Part shown: positions 46,627 through 55,560 of the stretch, piece by piece | Position numbering within the stretch: position 1 is the first letter of the stretch | Layout of the letters: each line of letters starts with the position of its first letter | Assembly (NCBI RefSeq): GCF_013074385.2 | Contig: NZ_JABEYA020000010.1 | Coordinates: 38,879 to 102,878 of the forward strand | DNA: 64,000 nt | Origin: Vibrio ostreicida | GTDB taxonomy: Bacteria > Pseudomonadota > Gammaproteobacteria > Enterobacterales > Vibrionaceae | Reading direction: 5' to 3' | The notes under the pieces: model-generated | What the model saw: only the letters and a program-made list of their open reading frames with translations | Databases searched by the model: none | Told to the model about the DNA's origin: nothing | Made by a program: the position numbers and the translations under genes

Positions 46627-48313
46627 AAGTGCTCTGACCTGCCTGCCAAAGCATTTTGTACTGCCGATGGTGACGAACCAAATCACTGTGCTTGCCGCTA
46701 CCCGTCACTTGACCGCGCTCCATAACGTAAATCTTGTCTGCATGTTCAATGGTATCCAAACGATGTGCCACCGAAATGACTGTTTTACCTTGCGCCAATG
46801 TTTCAATCGCAGCGAGCACCTTGTTCTGAGTATCTTGATCAAGTGCAGACGTCATTTCATCAAGGAGCAGAATGGGCGCGTCATGCAGAAGGGCTCGAGC
46901 AATCGACAATCTTTGACGTTCGCCCCCCGATAACTGTCCGCCATTTTCTCCGATCGGACTGTCCAGCCCCAGCGGTAGTTTGGCAACCAAATCGCTAAGG
47001 CCCGCCGCCTCAATCACATCCCACAAGGCGCGGTCATCCGCTTTAGGGTTTGCCAACAATAAATTATCACGCAGACTCCCCCCCAGTAATTGGACATCCT
47101 GAGTCACATAGGAAAGGTGACGATACCAAGCCACAGTGCCCACTTCATCGACCGACTGCTGACCAATAAGTACTCGGCCATGCGATGGAATATGAAAAGC
47201 GGCGATCACATCCAACAAGGTCGATTTACCCGAGCCACTTTTTCCCACTAGGGCAATATGCTGACCTTGTTCAGCGGTCAAACTGACACCATTGAGAATG
47301 GGCTGATTGTCTAACGACAAATGTACATCGGTGAGTGCGACGTCAAACGAGGAGGGCACGGTGCCTTCCGCCTGCTGTTGGGGCATGCAAGACAACTGAT
47401 GCAATCGCCCCGCGGCTTTTAACATATAGCGAAGCAGGGCAGCATACACCGCCATCCTCGCCAGCGGACGTATGCACGCCACGCTCGCGACCACAACCAC
47501 AAGAAACTGTTCTTGGGTCATCTTCCCTATATCAATCAACCATGCGCAAAGCGTTAAATTCACTATCAGCGCAAACTCCAAAATCAGCGTGGCGATCAAC
47601 ACTCCTAACCCACCGGCCCATTCAAGTCCCAAGCCTTGTTTGCGCTGTTCTTCTATCTGGTGACAAAGAGGAACCGCCAATTTATCGCTACGACCAAATC
47701 CTCGCAACATGGGCAAGCAATCAATGTACTCCAATAACTGATTGGCACTCTCCATGTTAGAGGAATGGTAGTGCTCGGCTCGACGGCTGAATCCTTTTTC
47801 CGCCACGATCAATACACCAAAAGCCACCGAAAATACACCCAACAACGCCAGACCGGCAAGAGGTTGTATCCACAATAGTACAACAAGCATGGCGAAAGGG
47901 ATGACCCAAGCAGACAAAAACTCAGCCAGCATATGGCTAAAAATATCTTCAAATTGTTTAAGATCCGATGTGAGTAATTTCACTTTTTCGCCAAGGCGTT
48001 TGCCTTTCAACGTCGCCAGCGGTTGCCGCCGAATATCTTTGAGAAGCTGGCTCCGTAAACCATGAGTGATCTCATACGCGCCAAGAAAACTAAACTTGGT
48101 GGTCTGACCAAGTGCCCATTGCGCAGCGACCACAATGACGGACACCCATACCATCGCAGTGAGGGACAACGTATTCGCCGACAAAAAATAAGAGAAGAGC
48201 ACTAGCCAGATCAGCACCGGAAGAAACTCCGTGGCGATTTTTCCGAGTAACCCATACCAAAACAGGGTCGTCTTTGCTCCGCTGTGGCGGATCAATTGTT
48301 GTACTTTATTCAA
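46625..48313 (-). CDS. ABC transporter, fused permease/ATPase half (YbtQ-like)
   Basis: A 562-residue protein with an N-terminal membrane domain (about 1-310, roughly six spans) and a C-terminal ATPase: Walker A GKSGSGKST, signature LSGGERQRL, Walker B ILLLDEMTSALDQ. It overlaps the end of the upstream transporter gene by eight bases, so the two probably form a heterodimer. In Yersinia the YbtP/YbtQ pair of the same build brings ferric yersiniabactin or its iron across the inner membrane. The same role is inferred here because of the position next to irp5, but the pair lies on the opposite strand. CydC-like or drug exporters have the same domain plan, so the direction of transport is not proven. 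Confidence 0.85.
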   Translation of the reverse strand: MNKVQQLIRHSGAKTTLFWYGLLGKIATEFLPVLIWLVLFSYFLSANTLSLTAMVWVSVIVVAAQWALGQTTKFSFLGAYEITHGLRSQLLKDIRRQPLATLKGKRLGEKVKLLTSDLKQFEDIFSHMLAEFLSAWVIPFAMLVVLLWIQPLAGLALLGVFSVAFGVLIVAEKGFSRRAEHYHSSNMESANQLLEYIDCLPMLRGFGRSDKLAVPLCHQIEEQRKQGLGLEWAGGLGVLIATLILEFALIVNLTLCAWLIDIGKMTQEQFLVVVVASVACIRPLARMAVYAALLRYMLKAAGRLHQLSCMPQQQAEGTVPSSFDVALTDVHLSLDNQPILNGVSLTAEQGQHIALVGKSGSGKSTLLDVIAAFHIPSHGRVLIGQQSVDEVGTVAWYRHLSYVTQDVQLLGGSLRDNLLLANPKADDRALWDVIEAAGLSDLVAKLPLGLDSPIGENGGQLSGGERQRLSIARALLHDAPILLLDEMTSALDQDTQNKVLAAIETLAQGKTVISVAHRLDTIEHADKIYVMERGQVTGSGKHSDLVRHHRQYKMLWQAGQST

Positions 48314-49958
48314 TGGATATTTCCTCTACTTGCCTCTCAGCTACCCTTAAACGAACATCGACGTGTTCAACATGCTGAGGTCGATGACTGATGATCAACT
48401 GAATCTGTTGTGGTGAGTAACCGCGAAGTGCGTCAAGAACATTTTGTTCTGAGCAACGGTCCAAGTGGGCAGTGGCTTCATCAAGAATGAGGATCGGGGT
48501 TTTCGCGAGCGCGGCACGGATAATCGCTAATCGCTGCATTTCTCCACCGCTGAAAGCGCGGCGAGCTTCACCAACATCAGCGTTAAGCTGGCCCGGTAGT
48601 TGAGCAATCAATGGTTTCAAGCCGAACAAATCCAATAGATGCCATATTTCATCATCGGCTATATCACGATGAGCTAATGACAGGTTATCGCGCAGTGAGC
48701 CAGAAAAAAACGTCACCTGCTGATCAACCGCCGCAACATAGCGACGGCGGCTATCATCATCGAGCGTTTTCAGGTCAGCACTATTGACCTGCCAATTGCC
48801 TTGCTCTGCTCTCAGACTGCCGGATAAGGTTGCCAGCAATGTGCTTTTTCCGGCGCCAGACGGGCCTTCAATGGTGACCCTTTGTCCGGGGGTAAAAGTC
48901 AGGTTAACCTGCTCTAAGACACACACTCCTCCACGTGAAACCTGGAGGTCGTGACACGCCAAATAAAGTAAAGGAGCGCGATAAGCCTCCACTCCAGCGT
49001 CAGGGGTCCCGCACAAAGGCAAAATCCTATCGATGGAAACGAAAGACTGCTGGATTTGTGAAAACACTTGAGTCAGATCCAACCAAGGTTTGAGAATCCC
49101 GGCACTGAGGCAGACGACCATTGCCAAGTCAACCAACGACAATTGCCCCGCACTGACGAATCCAATCGCCGCGGGTACGACTAACATCAAGGATGTCTGA
49201 GCCAGTGTGACAAACGTCACCCAAGCGCCAATCATGGCTTTGGTATAACCAGTAACGATCTTATTGTGCGAACGAATCGTGCGACTCAGGGTGAGATAAG
49301 AATTCGCGTCAACGGCAAACAACTTCATCACCCCAATACTACGAAGAAACTCCATCTGAGCTTGATGCATATCGGCAACAATTCGCGTGTATTTTTGCTG
49401 CCGTTGGCCAAAACCACGCATCATTATGCCTTGTACGATAACAGCCAAGGGCAAGGGCGCGAGGGCTATCAAAGCAAGACGCCAGTCAATATAGAACAGT
49501 ACCGATATCATGAGAAACGGCATCAACAAGCCGTTGATGATATCCGTACTATGGTGTGCGATCAGCGGCTCTAAGCTCTGGCAATCATCAGAAACTCGTT
49601 TCTCGATGTCGCCTCTCTTGAGACAACGCAAGGTATCAATGTTCATCTTGGCCAGCGCCAAAACCATATGTTGTCTGGTTTTTTGAATAATATGATAGGC
49701 CGCAAGATGAGCAGACCAAACGGCCAACGCATACAGGGCATAGCGGGCGACCAACGTAATGGCCATCAACAACAGATATTGAGTCGGAGATTGACCGACA
49801 TAAATAGTATGAGCAGCAAAGTACAGAAACAACCAAGGCAGCAGTTCCATGACACTGCACAATACCGCGCTGATCATTGAAAATCCAACCCGGCGCCGCT
49901 CACTCAGCAGCATGGCTTTCAACGCCGCCATCCGGCTCATATTACTGGAAAGCAACAT
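48306..49958 (-). CDS. ABC transporter, fused permease/ATPase half (YbtP-like)
   Basis: A 550-residue partner of the downstream half-transporter. The membrane domain covers about residues 15-310, and the ATPase has Walker A GPSGAGKST, a variant signature FSGGEMQRL (Phe instead of Leu) and Walker B ILILDEATAHLD. The frame opens 15 bases earlier, but the ATG at 49958 has GGAG eight bases upstream. No Fur-like box is visible before it, although the neighbouring irp cluster has three. Together with the gene at 46625 it is the best candidate for inner-membrane uptake of the ferric siderophore; other substrates remain possible. Confidence 0.85.
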   Translation of the reverse strand: MLLSSNMSRMAALKAMLLSERRRVGFSMISAVLCSVMELLPWLFLYFAAHTIYVGQSPTQYLLLMAITLVARYALYALAVWSAHLAAYHIIQKTRQHMVLALAKMNIDTLRCLKRGDIEKRVSDDCQSLEPLIAHHSTDIINGLLMPFLMISVLFYIDWRLALIALAPLPLAVIVQGIMMRGFGQRQQKYTRIVADMHQAQMEFLRSIGVMKLFAVDANSYLTLSRTIRSHNKIVTGYTKAMIGAWVTFVTLAQTSLMLVVPAAIGFVSAGQLSLVDLAMVVCLSAGILKPWLDLTQVFSQIQQSFVSIDRILPLCGTPDAGVEAYRAPLLYLACHDLQVSRGGVCVLEQVNLTFTPGQRVTIEGPSGAGKSTLLATLSGSLRAEQGNWQVNSADLKTLDDDSRRRYVAAVDQQVTFFSGSLRDNLSLAHRDIADDEIWHLLDLFGLKPLIAQLPGQLNADVGEARRAFSGGEMQRLAIIRAALAKTPILILDEATAHLDRCSEQNVLDALRGYSPQQIQLIISHRPQHVEHVDVRLRVAERQVEEISIE

Positions 49959-49995
49959 AAACACTCCACACAAAGGTCGCCATTGTGGGCCAGTG

Positions 49996-50023
49996 CCTCC
50001 CGTGCTGCTAACGGGATCAGGTG
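49996..50023 (-). promoter_or_regulatory. Hairpin in the leader of the ABC transporter pair
   Basis: On the minus strand CACCTGATCCCGT, loop TAGCAGC, ACGGGAGG folds as CCCGT/ACGGG with CCT/AGG below and a GAT bulge. It lies about 40 bases before the start codon. It resembles the 3' arm of a TPP riboswitch but the rest of that element is not found, so I only report a leader hairpin. Confidence 0.35.
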
Positions 50024-50086
50024 TTATTTTATCGCTTTCAGACGTATATCGAACCGGAGAACATCCCTATAGAGACACAGTCCCGT

Positions 50087-50305
50087 TTAGGCCAACGTTC
50101 GAATATAAAGCGCTTCAACTTTGTCACGTGCCCATTGGGTCCTGCGCAAGAATTTTAGTGATGATTTAATGGACGGGTCCTTGTGAAAACAGTTAATCGC
50201 GATGTGATCGTATAAACCACTCCAACCATAGTGTTCTACCAAACGAGTGAGGATCTTTTCTAGGGACAGACCGTGGAGTGGGTTATGAGGTTGCTGCTGA
50301 CTCAT
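50087..50305 (-). CDS. VF530-type small DNA-binding protein (DUF2132)
   Basis: A 72-residue protein matching the VF530 family named from Vibrio fischeri: [21 protein letters not shown], then [23 protein letters not shown]. The family is small and has been described from structure as a putative DNA-binding fold; its role is not known to me. It lies just before the ABC pair on the same strand, with a gap of about 130 bases that holds the leader hairpin. The length equals the family norm. Confidence 0.88.
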   Translation of the reverse strand: MSQQQPHNPLHGLSLEKILTRLVEHYGWSGLYDHIAINCFHKDPSIKSSLKFLRRTQWARDKVEALYIRTLA

Positions 50306-50451
50306 GGCATTTATCCTTAAGAGTACGGGTATAACAAAAACCGGATAATATCAGATTGCCGCCCAACAGACAGACTTTATCGACCGCCGGCTTTAGCAAG
50401 GCGGTGACTTTTTCAAGGGCGACAACCGCGTGAGCAAGAACAAGCTAAGGC

Positions 50452-51537
50452 TTAGTACCCCGTCAATTCCATATACCCCAGCCCAGAATGGCTGCCCTCA
50501 AATCTTATCGGGCCTTCCCAATATGGAATGGTGAGTGGCATTTTCGCATACACGTTAAGCGCAGAAAGCCTGAGGTTAATCTGCTGTGATTCAATATCTA
50601 ACGCCCATTGAGTCGGGTAATCACGTCCCTGTATTTGTGTATACTCGGTAGCTCTCAGTTTGATTTCTTGCTGTTCAATGGCCCGGCTCTGACCATTCCT
50701 GTACATAAGCCGAGCATGGGCATAACCATGATCGCTGGCTTTAGTCTGCCTCAGCTGGAAAACGACCAAGCTGAGATCGTCATTTAAATGCAATGCAAAC
50801 CAGTCCCAGCCTTGCTGAGAATCGAGCAGAAATTGAGAACTCCACTCACGATCAATCCATCCCTTCCCCTTCACTTGATACGATTGGCCATCAACCCTCA
50901 CCTCACCACTCACATCAATAAAAGGCTGGCTATAATAATGCGAGGCTACCGCACCATTGGCACTTTTTTTACTGTAGCCTTGTATGCCCTGCAGATGATA
51001 AGGCGCTGAACTTTCTAAGGTTAACGCGTAGGAAAACTGCCCAGAATGAACCTTAAGTGTCGCAGGGAACAAGTCCCTAGACTGCGAGCGCCATTGCCAA
51101 TCGTCGACAAACACCCTCAGAGGATCAAGCTCAACACCTGCCAGCTTTGGCTGACCACGAGACCATTTTTCGTCGGCGTAATGCTTATCTTCCATCGTCA
51201 CAGCACTGTGAGCCATGTAGATTTGTTGGCTAGACCAAGACCCTGAGGGTATTGGAGGCTGCGCCGCTACCGCAAAGCGAAACTGAGTCCACTGCACGCC
51301 AAACGGGTTTCCATCCTTGTCCTTAAGGTTGGCTGTCAAGTACCACCACTCATGGCGAAAATCTCGATGTGCACCATGATCGGTTGGAAATGTGAGCTGG
51401 GTATCCGGCACGGCTTGAGCATATTGCGTAGACGCCCCAGATAGGAAAGATCCAAAACCTTGCTGTGGTGGCTCATCGCACCCCAACAGCCCGACTAAAG
51501 CCCCCCACAAAATGACACCATATTGCTTACCCTTCAC
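50452..51537 (-). CDS. AttH/CrtC-like lipocalin lipoprotein
   Basis: A 361-residue lipoprotein with a signal ending in the lipobox LVGLLGC (Cys20). The mature part has the AttH/hydroxyneurosporene-synthase pattern: FPTDHGAHRDFRHEWWYLTANL, then GVQWTQFRF and YWEGPIRFEG near the end. The family is a double lipocalin barrel that binds lipophilic molecules; in spite of the old carotenoid hydratase label, no carotenoid pathway is seen here. The start overlaps the stop of the FtsX-like permease by four bases, so ATPase, permease and lipoprotein form one operon. A role in moving a lipid to or from the outer membrane is a reasonable inference. Confidence 0.88.
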   Translation of the reverse strand: MKGKQYGVILWGALVGLLGCDEPPQQGFGSFLSGASTQYAQAVPDTQLTFPTDHGAHRDFRHEWWYLTANLKDKDGNPFGVQWTQFRFAVAAQPPIPSGSWSSQQIYMAHSAVTMEDKHYADEKWSRGQPKLAGVELDPLRVFVDDWQWRSQSRDLFPATLKVHSGQFSYALTLESSAPYHLQGIQGYSKKSANGAVASHYYSQPFIDVSGEVRVDGQSYQVKGKGWIDREWSSQFLLDSQQGWDWFALHLNDDLSLVVFQLRQTKASDHGYAHARLMYRNGQSRAIEQQEIKLRATEYTQIQGRDYPTQWALDIESQQINLRLSALNVYAKMPLTIPYWEGPIRFEGSHSGLGYMELTGY

Positions 51538-54029
51538 GACAAAACCTCATTTTGTAAATGTGTCACAGCGGGGCTGTGCACCGTTCGCCATAAGGGAATT
51601 CCAGTGGCCAATACGGTCACAAGCAACGTCGTCAACGTAAGCATCAGTGCCTCCTCTCCATTAAATCGATAGGTTAAACTCCACCCAAACGCCCGTAAGG
51701 TCACCATGTCAGTCAACACATAGCCCACCAAAGCGCCCAGAGGCAGTGCGAGTAATAATGTCAATAGCACTAACACCGTCATTTGACCAATCGCCATCAA
51801 CAGCAATCGCCACCGAGAGACACCCAATGCGTACAACCGAGCGATCGCTGCTTTCCGAGCATCTAACAGCATAAAACACGAACAGAATAAGCCCACCACA
51901 GCAACCAACAAAGTTACACTGTTTAAGGCACGGGTCACTGCAAACGTTTGTGCAAACAAGCTCAGCGCCGCTGCTTTGATGTCCCCTTGATCAAAAATCT
52001 GGCTCGGATGGAGTTGCAACTCTTCCACGAGCTTTTGCTGAATTTGCATCGCGTCAATGGAAATTTTGAGACCTAAACTGCTCGGCACAGAAGTAAAACC
52101 CTGCTGTTGCCAAAGTAAAGGAGCAATCAGCACCTCTCCTTTGGGAGAACCATAATCATGAAATATCGCACCGACCTTCATCGATGTGTTCGAGAGCCCG
52201 CTTAACACCCATTCACTGTTCAAACTTAGGTGCCCTTTTATTGCCGCGGGTTCACTGATGGCCACCACCTCACCTGCATAAAACTTGGTCCAGAACTGCT
52301 CCACGTGCGACTGAAAGACCATAGTTTGCTCCAAACTCGCCTTGTCTTTGGTTCCCAGCAGTATTGGCAGACCGTGAAGGGTTTCTTCTACATAATATTG
52401 CTTATATACTCGGTCAACTCCGGGCAGTTGTGCCAGCGCCTGCTCGATAAAGGCCATTTCTCCCGACGACGGATTGACATAAATGTCCGCGTGCAGTTTC
52501 TGCTCTAGCCACTTCTTGAGAGTGATTTCAAAACTGCCGACTAAGGTATTCATTCCAATATTGGCCGTCACAGCCAACAATAAGGCCATCATAGCCAGAG
52601 ACAGCGGCGTAATTAGCTCTTTGAGCTCTGCGATCAGATAGTGAAACAGCCCCGTTCCGGCCCTTTGTTCACTCCAGTTTGCGAGTGATCTCAGTGTTTG
52701 AGGTAAATAAAAGGGGATGGCGACCACCAAGGCCCCTAGCCAGAACAAAGTTGCACGAAAATGCTCACTCAACCACAACCCCGTCAAGGCAAGCAGAGAA
52801 AGCAAGACCCCAACCAGCAAGAGCTGCGCGTCTTTTACCGGTCCAGGCCGATGATAGAAACCTCCGTAAGACGAAAGCGGCTGGCGAAGTTGATATTTAA
52901 AATGTTGCCCGCAAGCCAATAAGGTCGCGGCCAATGTCAGTGCCAATGCCTGAGCCCACCATTGCCACTGCCATTGATCTGGGAGCAAGTTTGCCCCGTA
53001 GAGTTGTTCGAGTGTCAGCGCAACCGTCGGGTGTAACCAATGGCTGAGTTGGATGCCGATAATAAACCCCAGTGTCACTCCCAGAGTGACTATCACGCTT
53101 AGCTCAAGAAGCAGAGTGAGTAAAACCACCTTAGACGTTACGCCCGCTTGGCGAATCTGAACAAGCAGTCGATTGCGCTTTAATAAGCTGTACTTCACGC
53201 CATTGTACGTAATAAACAACCCGACTAAGAAAGCCAGTAGGCTCATTGCCGATAGGTTAAGGTGGAAACTGTTTGTCAACGCCCCCAAGCTCAATGCTCG
53301 ATCATTCTCGACCCAGCGTACTTTGCTCGGCAGCACCGCCCGCCATTGGGTGTCCTCTGCAAGGTCGAATACCGCGATATAGCTCAGTTTACCTTGCTGG
53401 TTAAGTAAGCGTTGAGCGAAGCCTATATCGGCGAACATTCGATTTCCTAGCTGCCAATCATCTGGAACTGCCACCACTTGGGTTTCAATGCCCTCCAACG
53501 TCAAAACGGGCAAATCACCCATCTGTCGATATCGCGACTGACTGACGAGGACCATCGCCTCGCCTGCCAGCAATTTGGCCAGAGGCACAGAAGGCGCGAA
53601 TAACGACATAGAAGGTGGTGAGCCAGCTCGTTTCGGCGACGATGGTGCTTCAGCCAATTGGGCAGTCATCACCGCGATAAGGTCACTACCATGAAACGAC
53701 CAGCGTCTTCCTGCTTCATCTCTGACATGTCCTTTAATCACAGGCGAAATGTGGCTCTGGCCCGCTTGACGGAGTGAAAAGTAGATAGACTCGGGCAAGG
53801 TTTTTTGCCCAGTGCTGGGGAGAATAAAGCCAGCGGCTTTTGTGCCAAGTTGTTCCGTGGATTGCGCATAACTTCGCTTAGCATTGAGGTTAATTGCCTG
53901 CACAGCGACAAACAAGGTCACCGCGAGTACAAGACCAATCAAAATAGCAGCCGCCTGCAAGGGTGCCTGACGGTAATGCGCCACAAATAGAGCCAGTACG
54001 GTTGGTATGTGGGTCCGCCTATTCATCAT
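51534..54029 (-). CDS. FtsX/LolCE-like ABC transporter permease
   Basis: An 831-residue inner-membrane protein of the FtsX/MacB/LolCE superfamily. It has an N-terminal span (about 16-35), a large periplasmic part, a set of spans in the middle (about 250-460), a second periplasmic domain, and a last group of three spans (about 690-830). The frame opens at 54089, but the ATG-ATG at 54029 overlaps the end of the ATPase gene as expected for coupling, and gives [14 protein letters not shown], a normal start for the first span. The partner ATPase precedes it and the AttH lipoprotein follows. Such systems work as mechanotransmission pumps for lipoproteins, lipids or peptides; the substrate is unknown. 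Confidence 0.9.
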   Translation of the reverse strand: MMNRRTHIPTVLALFVAHYRQAPLQAAAILIGLVLAVTLFVAVQAINLNAKRSYAQSTEQLGTKAAGFILPSTGQKTLPESIYFSLRQAGQSHISPVIKGHVRDEAGRRWSFHGSDLIAVMTAQLAEAPSSPKRAGSPPSMSLFAPSVPLAKLLAGEAMVLVSQSRYRQMGDLPVLTLEGIETQVVAVPDDWQLGNRMFADIGFAQRLLNQQGKLSYIAVFDLAEDTQWRAVLPSKVRWVENDRALSLGALTNSFHLNLSAMSLLAFLVGLFITYNGVKYSLLKRNRLLVQIRQAGVTSKVVLLTLLLELSVIVTLGVTLGFIIGIQLSHWLHPTVALTLEQLYGANLLPDQWQWQWWAQALALTLAATLLACGQHFKYQLRQPLSSYGGFYHRPGPVKDAQLLLVGVLLSLLALTGLWLSEHFRATLFWLGALVVAIPFYLPQTLRSLANWSEQRAGTGLFHYLIAELKELITPLSLAMMALLLAVTANIGMNTLVGSFEITLKKWLEQKLHADIYVNPSSGEMAFIEQALAQLPGVDRVYKQYYVEETLHGLPILLGTKDKASLEQTMVFQSHVEQFWTKFYAGEVVAISEPAAIKGHLSLNSEWVLSGLSNTSMKVGAIFHDYGSPKGEVLIAPLLWQQQGFTSVPSSLGLKISIDAMQIQQKLVEELQLHPSQIFDQGDIKAAALSLFAQTFAVTRALNSVTLLVAVVGLFCSCFMLLDARKAAIARLYALGVSRWRLLLMAIGQMTVLVLLTLLLALPLGALVGYVLTDMVTLRAFGWSLTYRFNGEEALMLTLTTLLVTVLATGIPLWRTVHSPAVTHLQNEVLS

Positions 54030-54693
54030 GTTGTAAGCACCCGTTGGCCAAATGAAACCTATCCTGCATAAAGCCGGCACAGGCTTCACTATGCGTCACC
54101 AGCACGACCGCGGTTTGGCTATGTTCAAGAAGTTCAGTAAGTAGATGCATCACCTCAAGCCCCGCCTTGTGATCTAAATTACCAGTCGGTTCATCCGCCA
54201 GCAGCAGACGGGGTTGGTGCGCCAGTGCGCGTGCAATCGCCACTCGCTGTTGCTGCCCTCCAGAAAGAGAAGCAACGTGCCGTGTCAACAAATCGCCAAT
54301 ATTCAGTCTATCCACGAGAAAGTCACACCAGTCGTTCCAAGACTGCCGGTTCAGACTAAGTGGGAACCGAATATTCTGCTTCACGTTGAGTGGCGTCAGT
54401 AAGTTAAACTGCTGAAAAATAACACCAAGTTGCTGGTGTCGAAAGCGACTCCATTGGGCTTCTTTCCAACACTGCGTCTTGTCGCCATTTAACCTGAGTT
54501 CGCCGCCTGACATGGATTCAAAACCAGCAATGATATTGAGCAACGTACTTTTACCACTGCCACTCGCACCAGTGAGCGCGACACTGTCCCCTGCCATCAA
54601 TGTGAAATCAACACCATTCAAAACACGATGGTTCTGTTTACCATCCGTAAAGTTCTTGGTCGCACCCTTTAGAACCACTAGCGTGTTATCCAT
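54019..54693 (-). CDS. LolD/MacB-like ABC transporter ATP-binding protein
   Basis: A 224-residue ATPase of the LolD class. Walker A is GASGSGKST, the Q-loop stretch [12 protein letters not shown] follows, the signature is [15 protein letters not shown], and Walker B is [12 protein letters not shown]. It has a CGGAGAAAG ribosome-binding site and is the first gene of the operon with the permease and the AttH lipoprotein. The three gene products should form one envelope transport system. Confidence 0.94.
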   Translation of the reverse strand: MDNTLVVLKGATKNFTDGKQNHRVLNGVDFTLMAGDSVALTGASGSGKSTLLNIIAGFESMSGGELRLNGDKTQCWKEAQWSRFRHQQLGVIFQQFNLLTPLNVKQNIRFPLSLNRQSWNDWCDFLVDRLNIGDLLTRHVASLSGGQQQRVAIARALAHQPRLLLADEPTGNLDHKAGLEVMHLLTELLEHSQTAVVLVTHSEACAGFMQDRFHLANGCLQHDE

Positions 54694-55010
54694 GCTTTCT
54701 CCGGAGCAAGTGAGCGACTGGGCGTTAGGTTAATGCGCCTTTTTTCACTCTCTATCAATTCTTATTAGCATACGATACTGGGGCCTTCGCGTTCATCGCC
54801 CGCTCACAAAACCCGCGTCGCTGGAGGAAAGAAAAGCGATTAGTTTGATCTGACACTAATGTTGTGTCTTCATCGATGACGCTGCAGGCTCAGCGTAAAT
54901 GGCGTAGAAAGTGTGACCACGATAATGGGGAGACAACACTGAGTGTGCCGAATGATCGTTCAACGCCTAATATAAGTAACAATTTGACACAGCATGGACC
55001 AAGGTTTGCA
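54694..55010. other. Divergent intergenic region
   Basis: About 317 bases lie between the ATPase operon and the peroxidase gene and should contain both promoters. An upstream in-frame extension of the peroxidase (from 54864) is rejected because the signal peptide starts at 55011. No operator or RNA gene was recognised. Confidence 0.5.
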
Positions 55011-55556
55011 ATGAATATCAACAAAATTTGGATGATCACGGGTTTACTCATCCCATTGAGCAGTGCGGTGATGGCAACGTCCTGCCCAGAGGTACTTCAA
55101 TCACAACACCGTTTGCTTAATGAAAACAAAACCATTGACTTATGTGACGCATTTCAAGGGCAGACGTTACTGGTTGTCAATACGGCCAGCCAATGCGGTT
55201 ACACCCCCCAATTTGAGGAGCTGGAACGTCTTTATCAGGTCTACAAAGATAGGCAATTCACTGTGATTGGGTTTCCCTCAAATGACTTTCAACAAGACAG
55301 AGGCAGTGAAAAGGTCACCGCCAAAATCTGTTATCTCGATTACGGAGTAACCTTTCCCATGATGGCCCGCTCGTCCGTCAGTGGGCCACAAGCTAACCCG
55401 ACCTTTGCCCGCATCAGCGCGCAAGCCGGTGTCGAGCCCCGCTGGAACTTTTATAAGTTTCTTATCGGCAAAAACGGTCAGGTCTTAGCAACGTTTCCAA
55501 GCTCAGTATCACCCATATCCCCAACGGTGACACAAGCAATAGAAAAAGCGTTATAA
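55011..55556 (+). CDS. Periplasmic glutathione peroxidase-family protein
   Basis: A 181-residue exported thiol peroxidase. Residues 1-21 form a signal peptide (ending SSAVMA). The catalytic motif is NTASQCGYTPQFEELERL with cysteine, encoded by TGC, in the place of selenocysteine. The family strand VIGFPSNDF with the catalytic Gln stretch FQQDRGS and the WNFYKFL block complete the fold. An AAGG lies before the ATG at 55011, which makes the signal peptide the true N-terminus. It should remove lipid or hydrogen peroxide in the periplasm, with thioredoxin-like reductant more likely than glutathione. It ends four bases from the convergent exporter gene. Confidence 0.92.
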   Translation: MNINKIWMITGLLIPLSSAVMATSCPEVLQSQHRLLNENKTIDLCDAFQGQTLLVVNTASQCGYTPQFEELERLYQVYKDRQFTVIGFPSNDFQQDRGSEKVTAKICYLDYGVTFPMMARSSVSGPQANPTFARISAQAGVEPRWNFYKFLIGKNGQVLATFPSSVSPISPTVTQAIEKAL

Positions 55557-55560
55557 GCCC

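Noticed and set aside
49996..50110. Possible TPP riboswitch in front of the ABC transporter pair
   Set aside because: The minus-strand ACCTGATCC plus hairpin looks like the 3' arm of the element, but the CTGAGA and ACCC parts and the GCG-AGGG closing segment are not found. I list only a leader hairpin.
50383..50412. ACCGCC / GGCGGT hairpin followed by ACTTTTTC
   Set aside because: It would terminate plus-strand transcription, but both neighbouring genes are on the minus strand and on that strand no T-run follows. It is probably chance or serves unseen antisense RNA.
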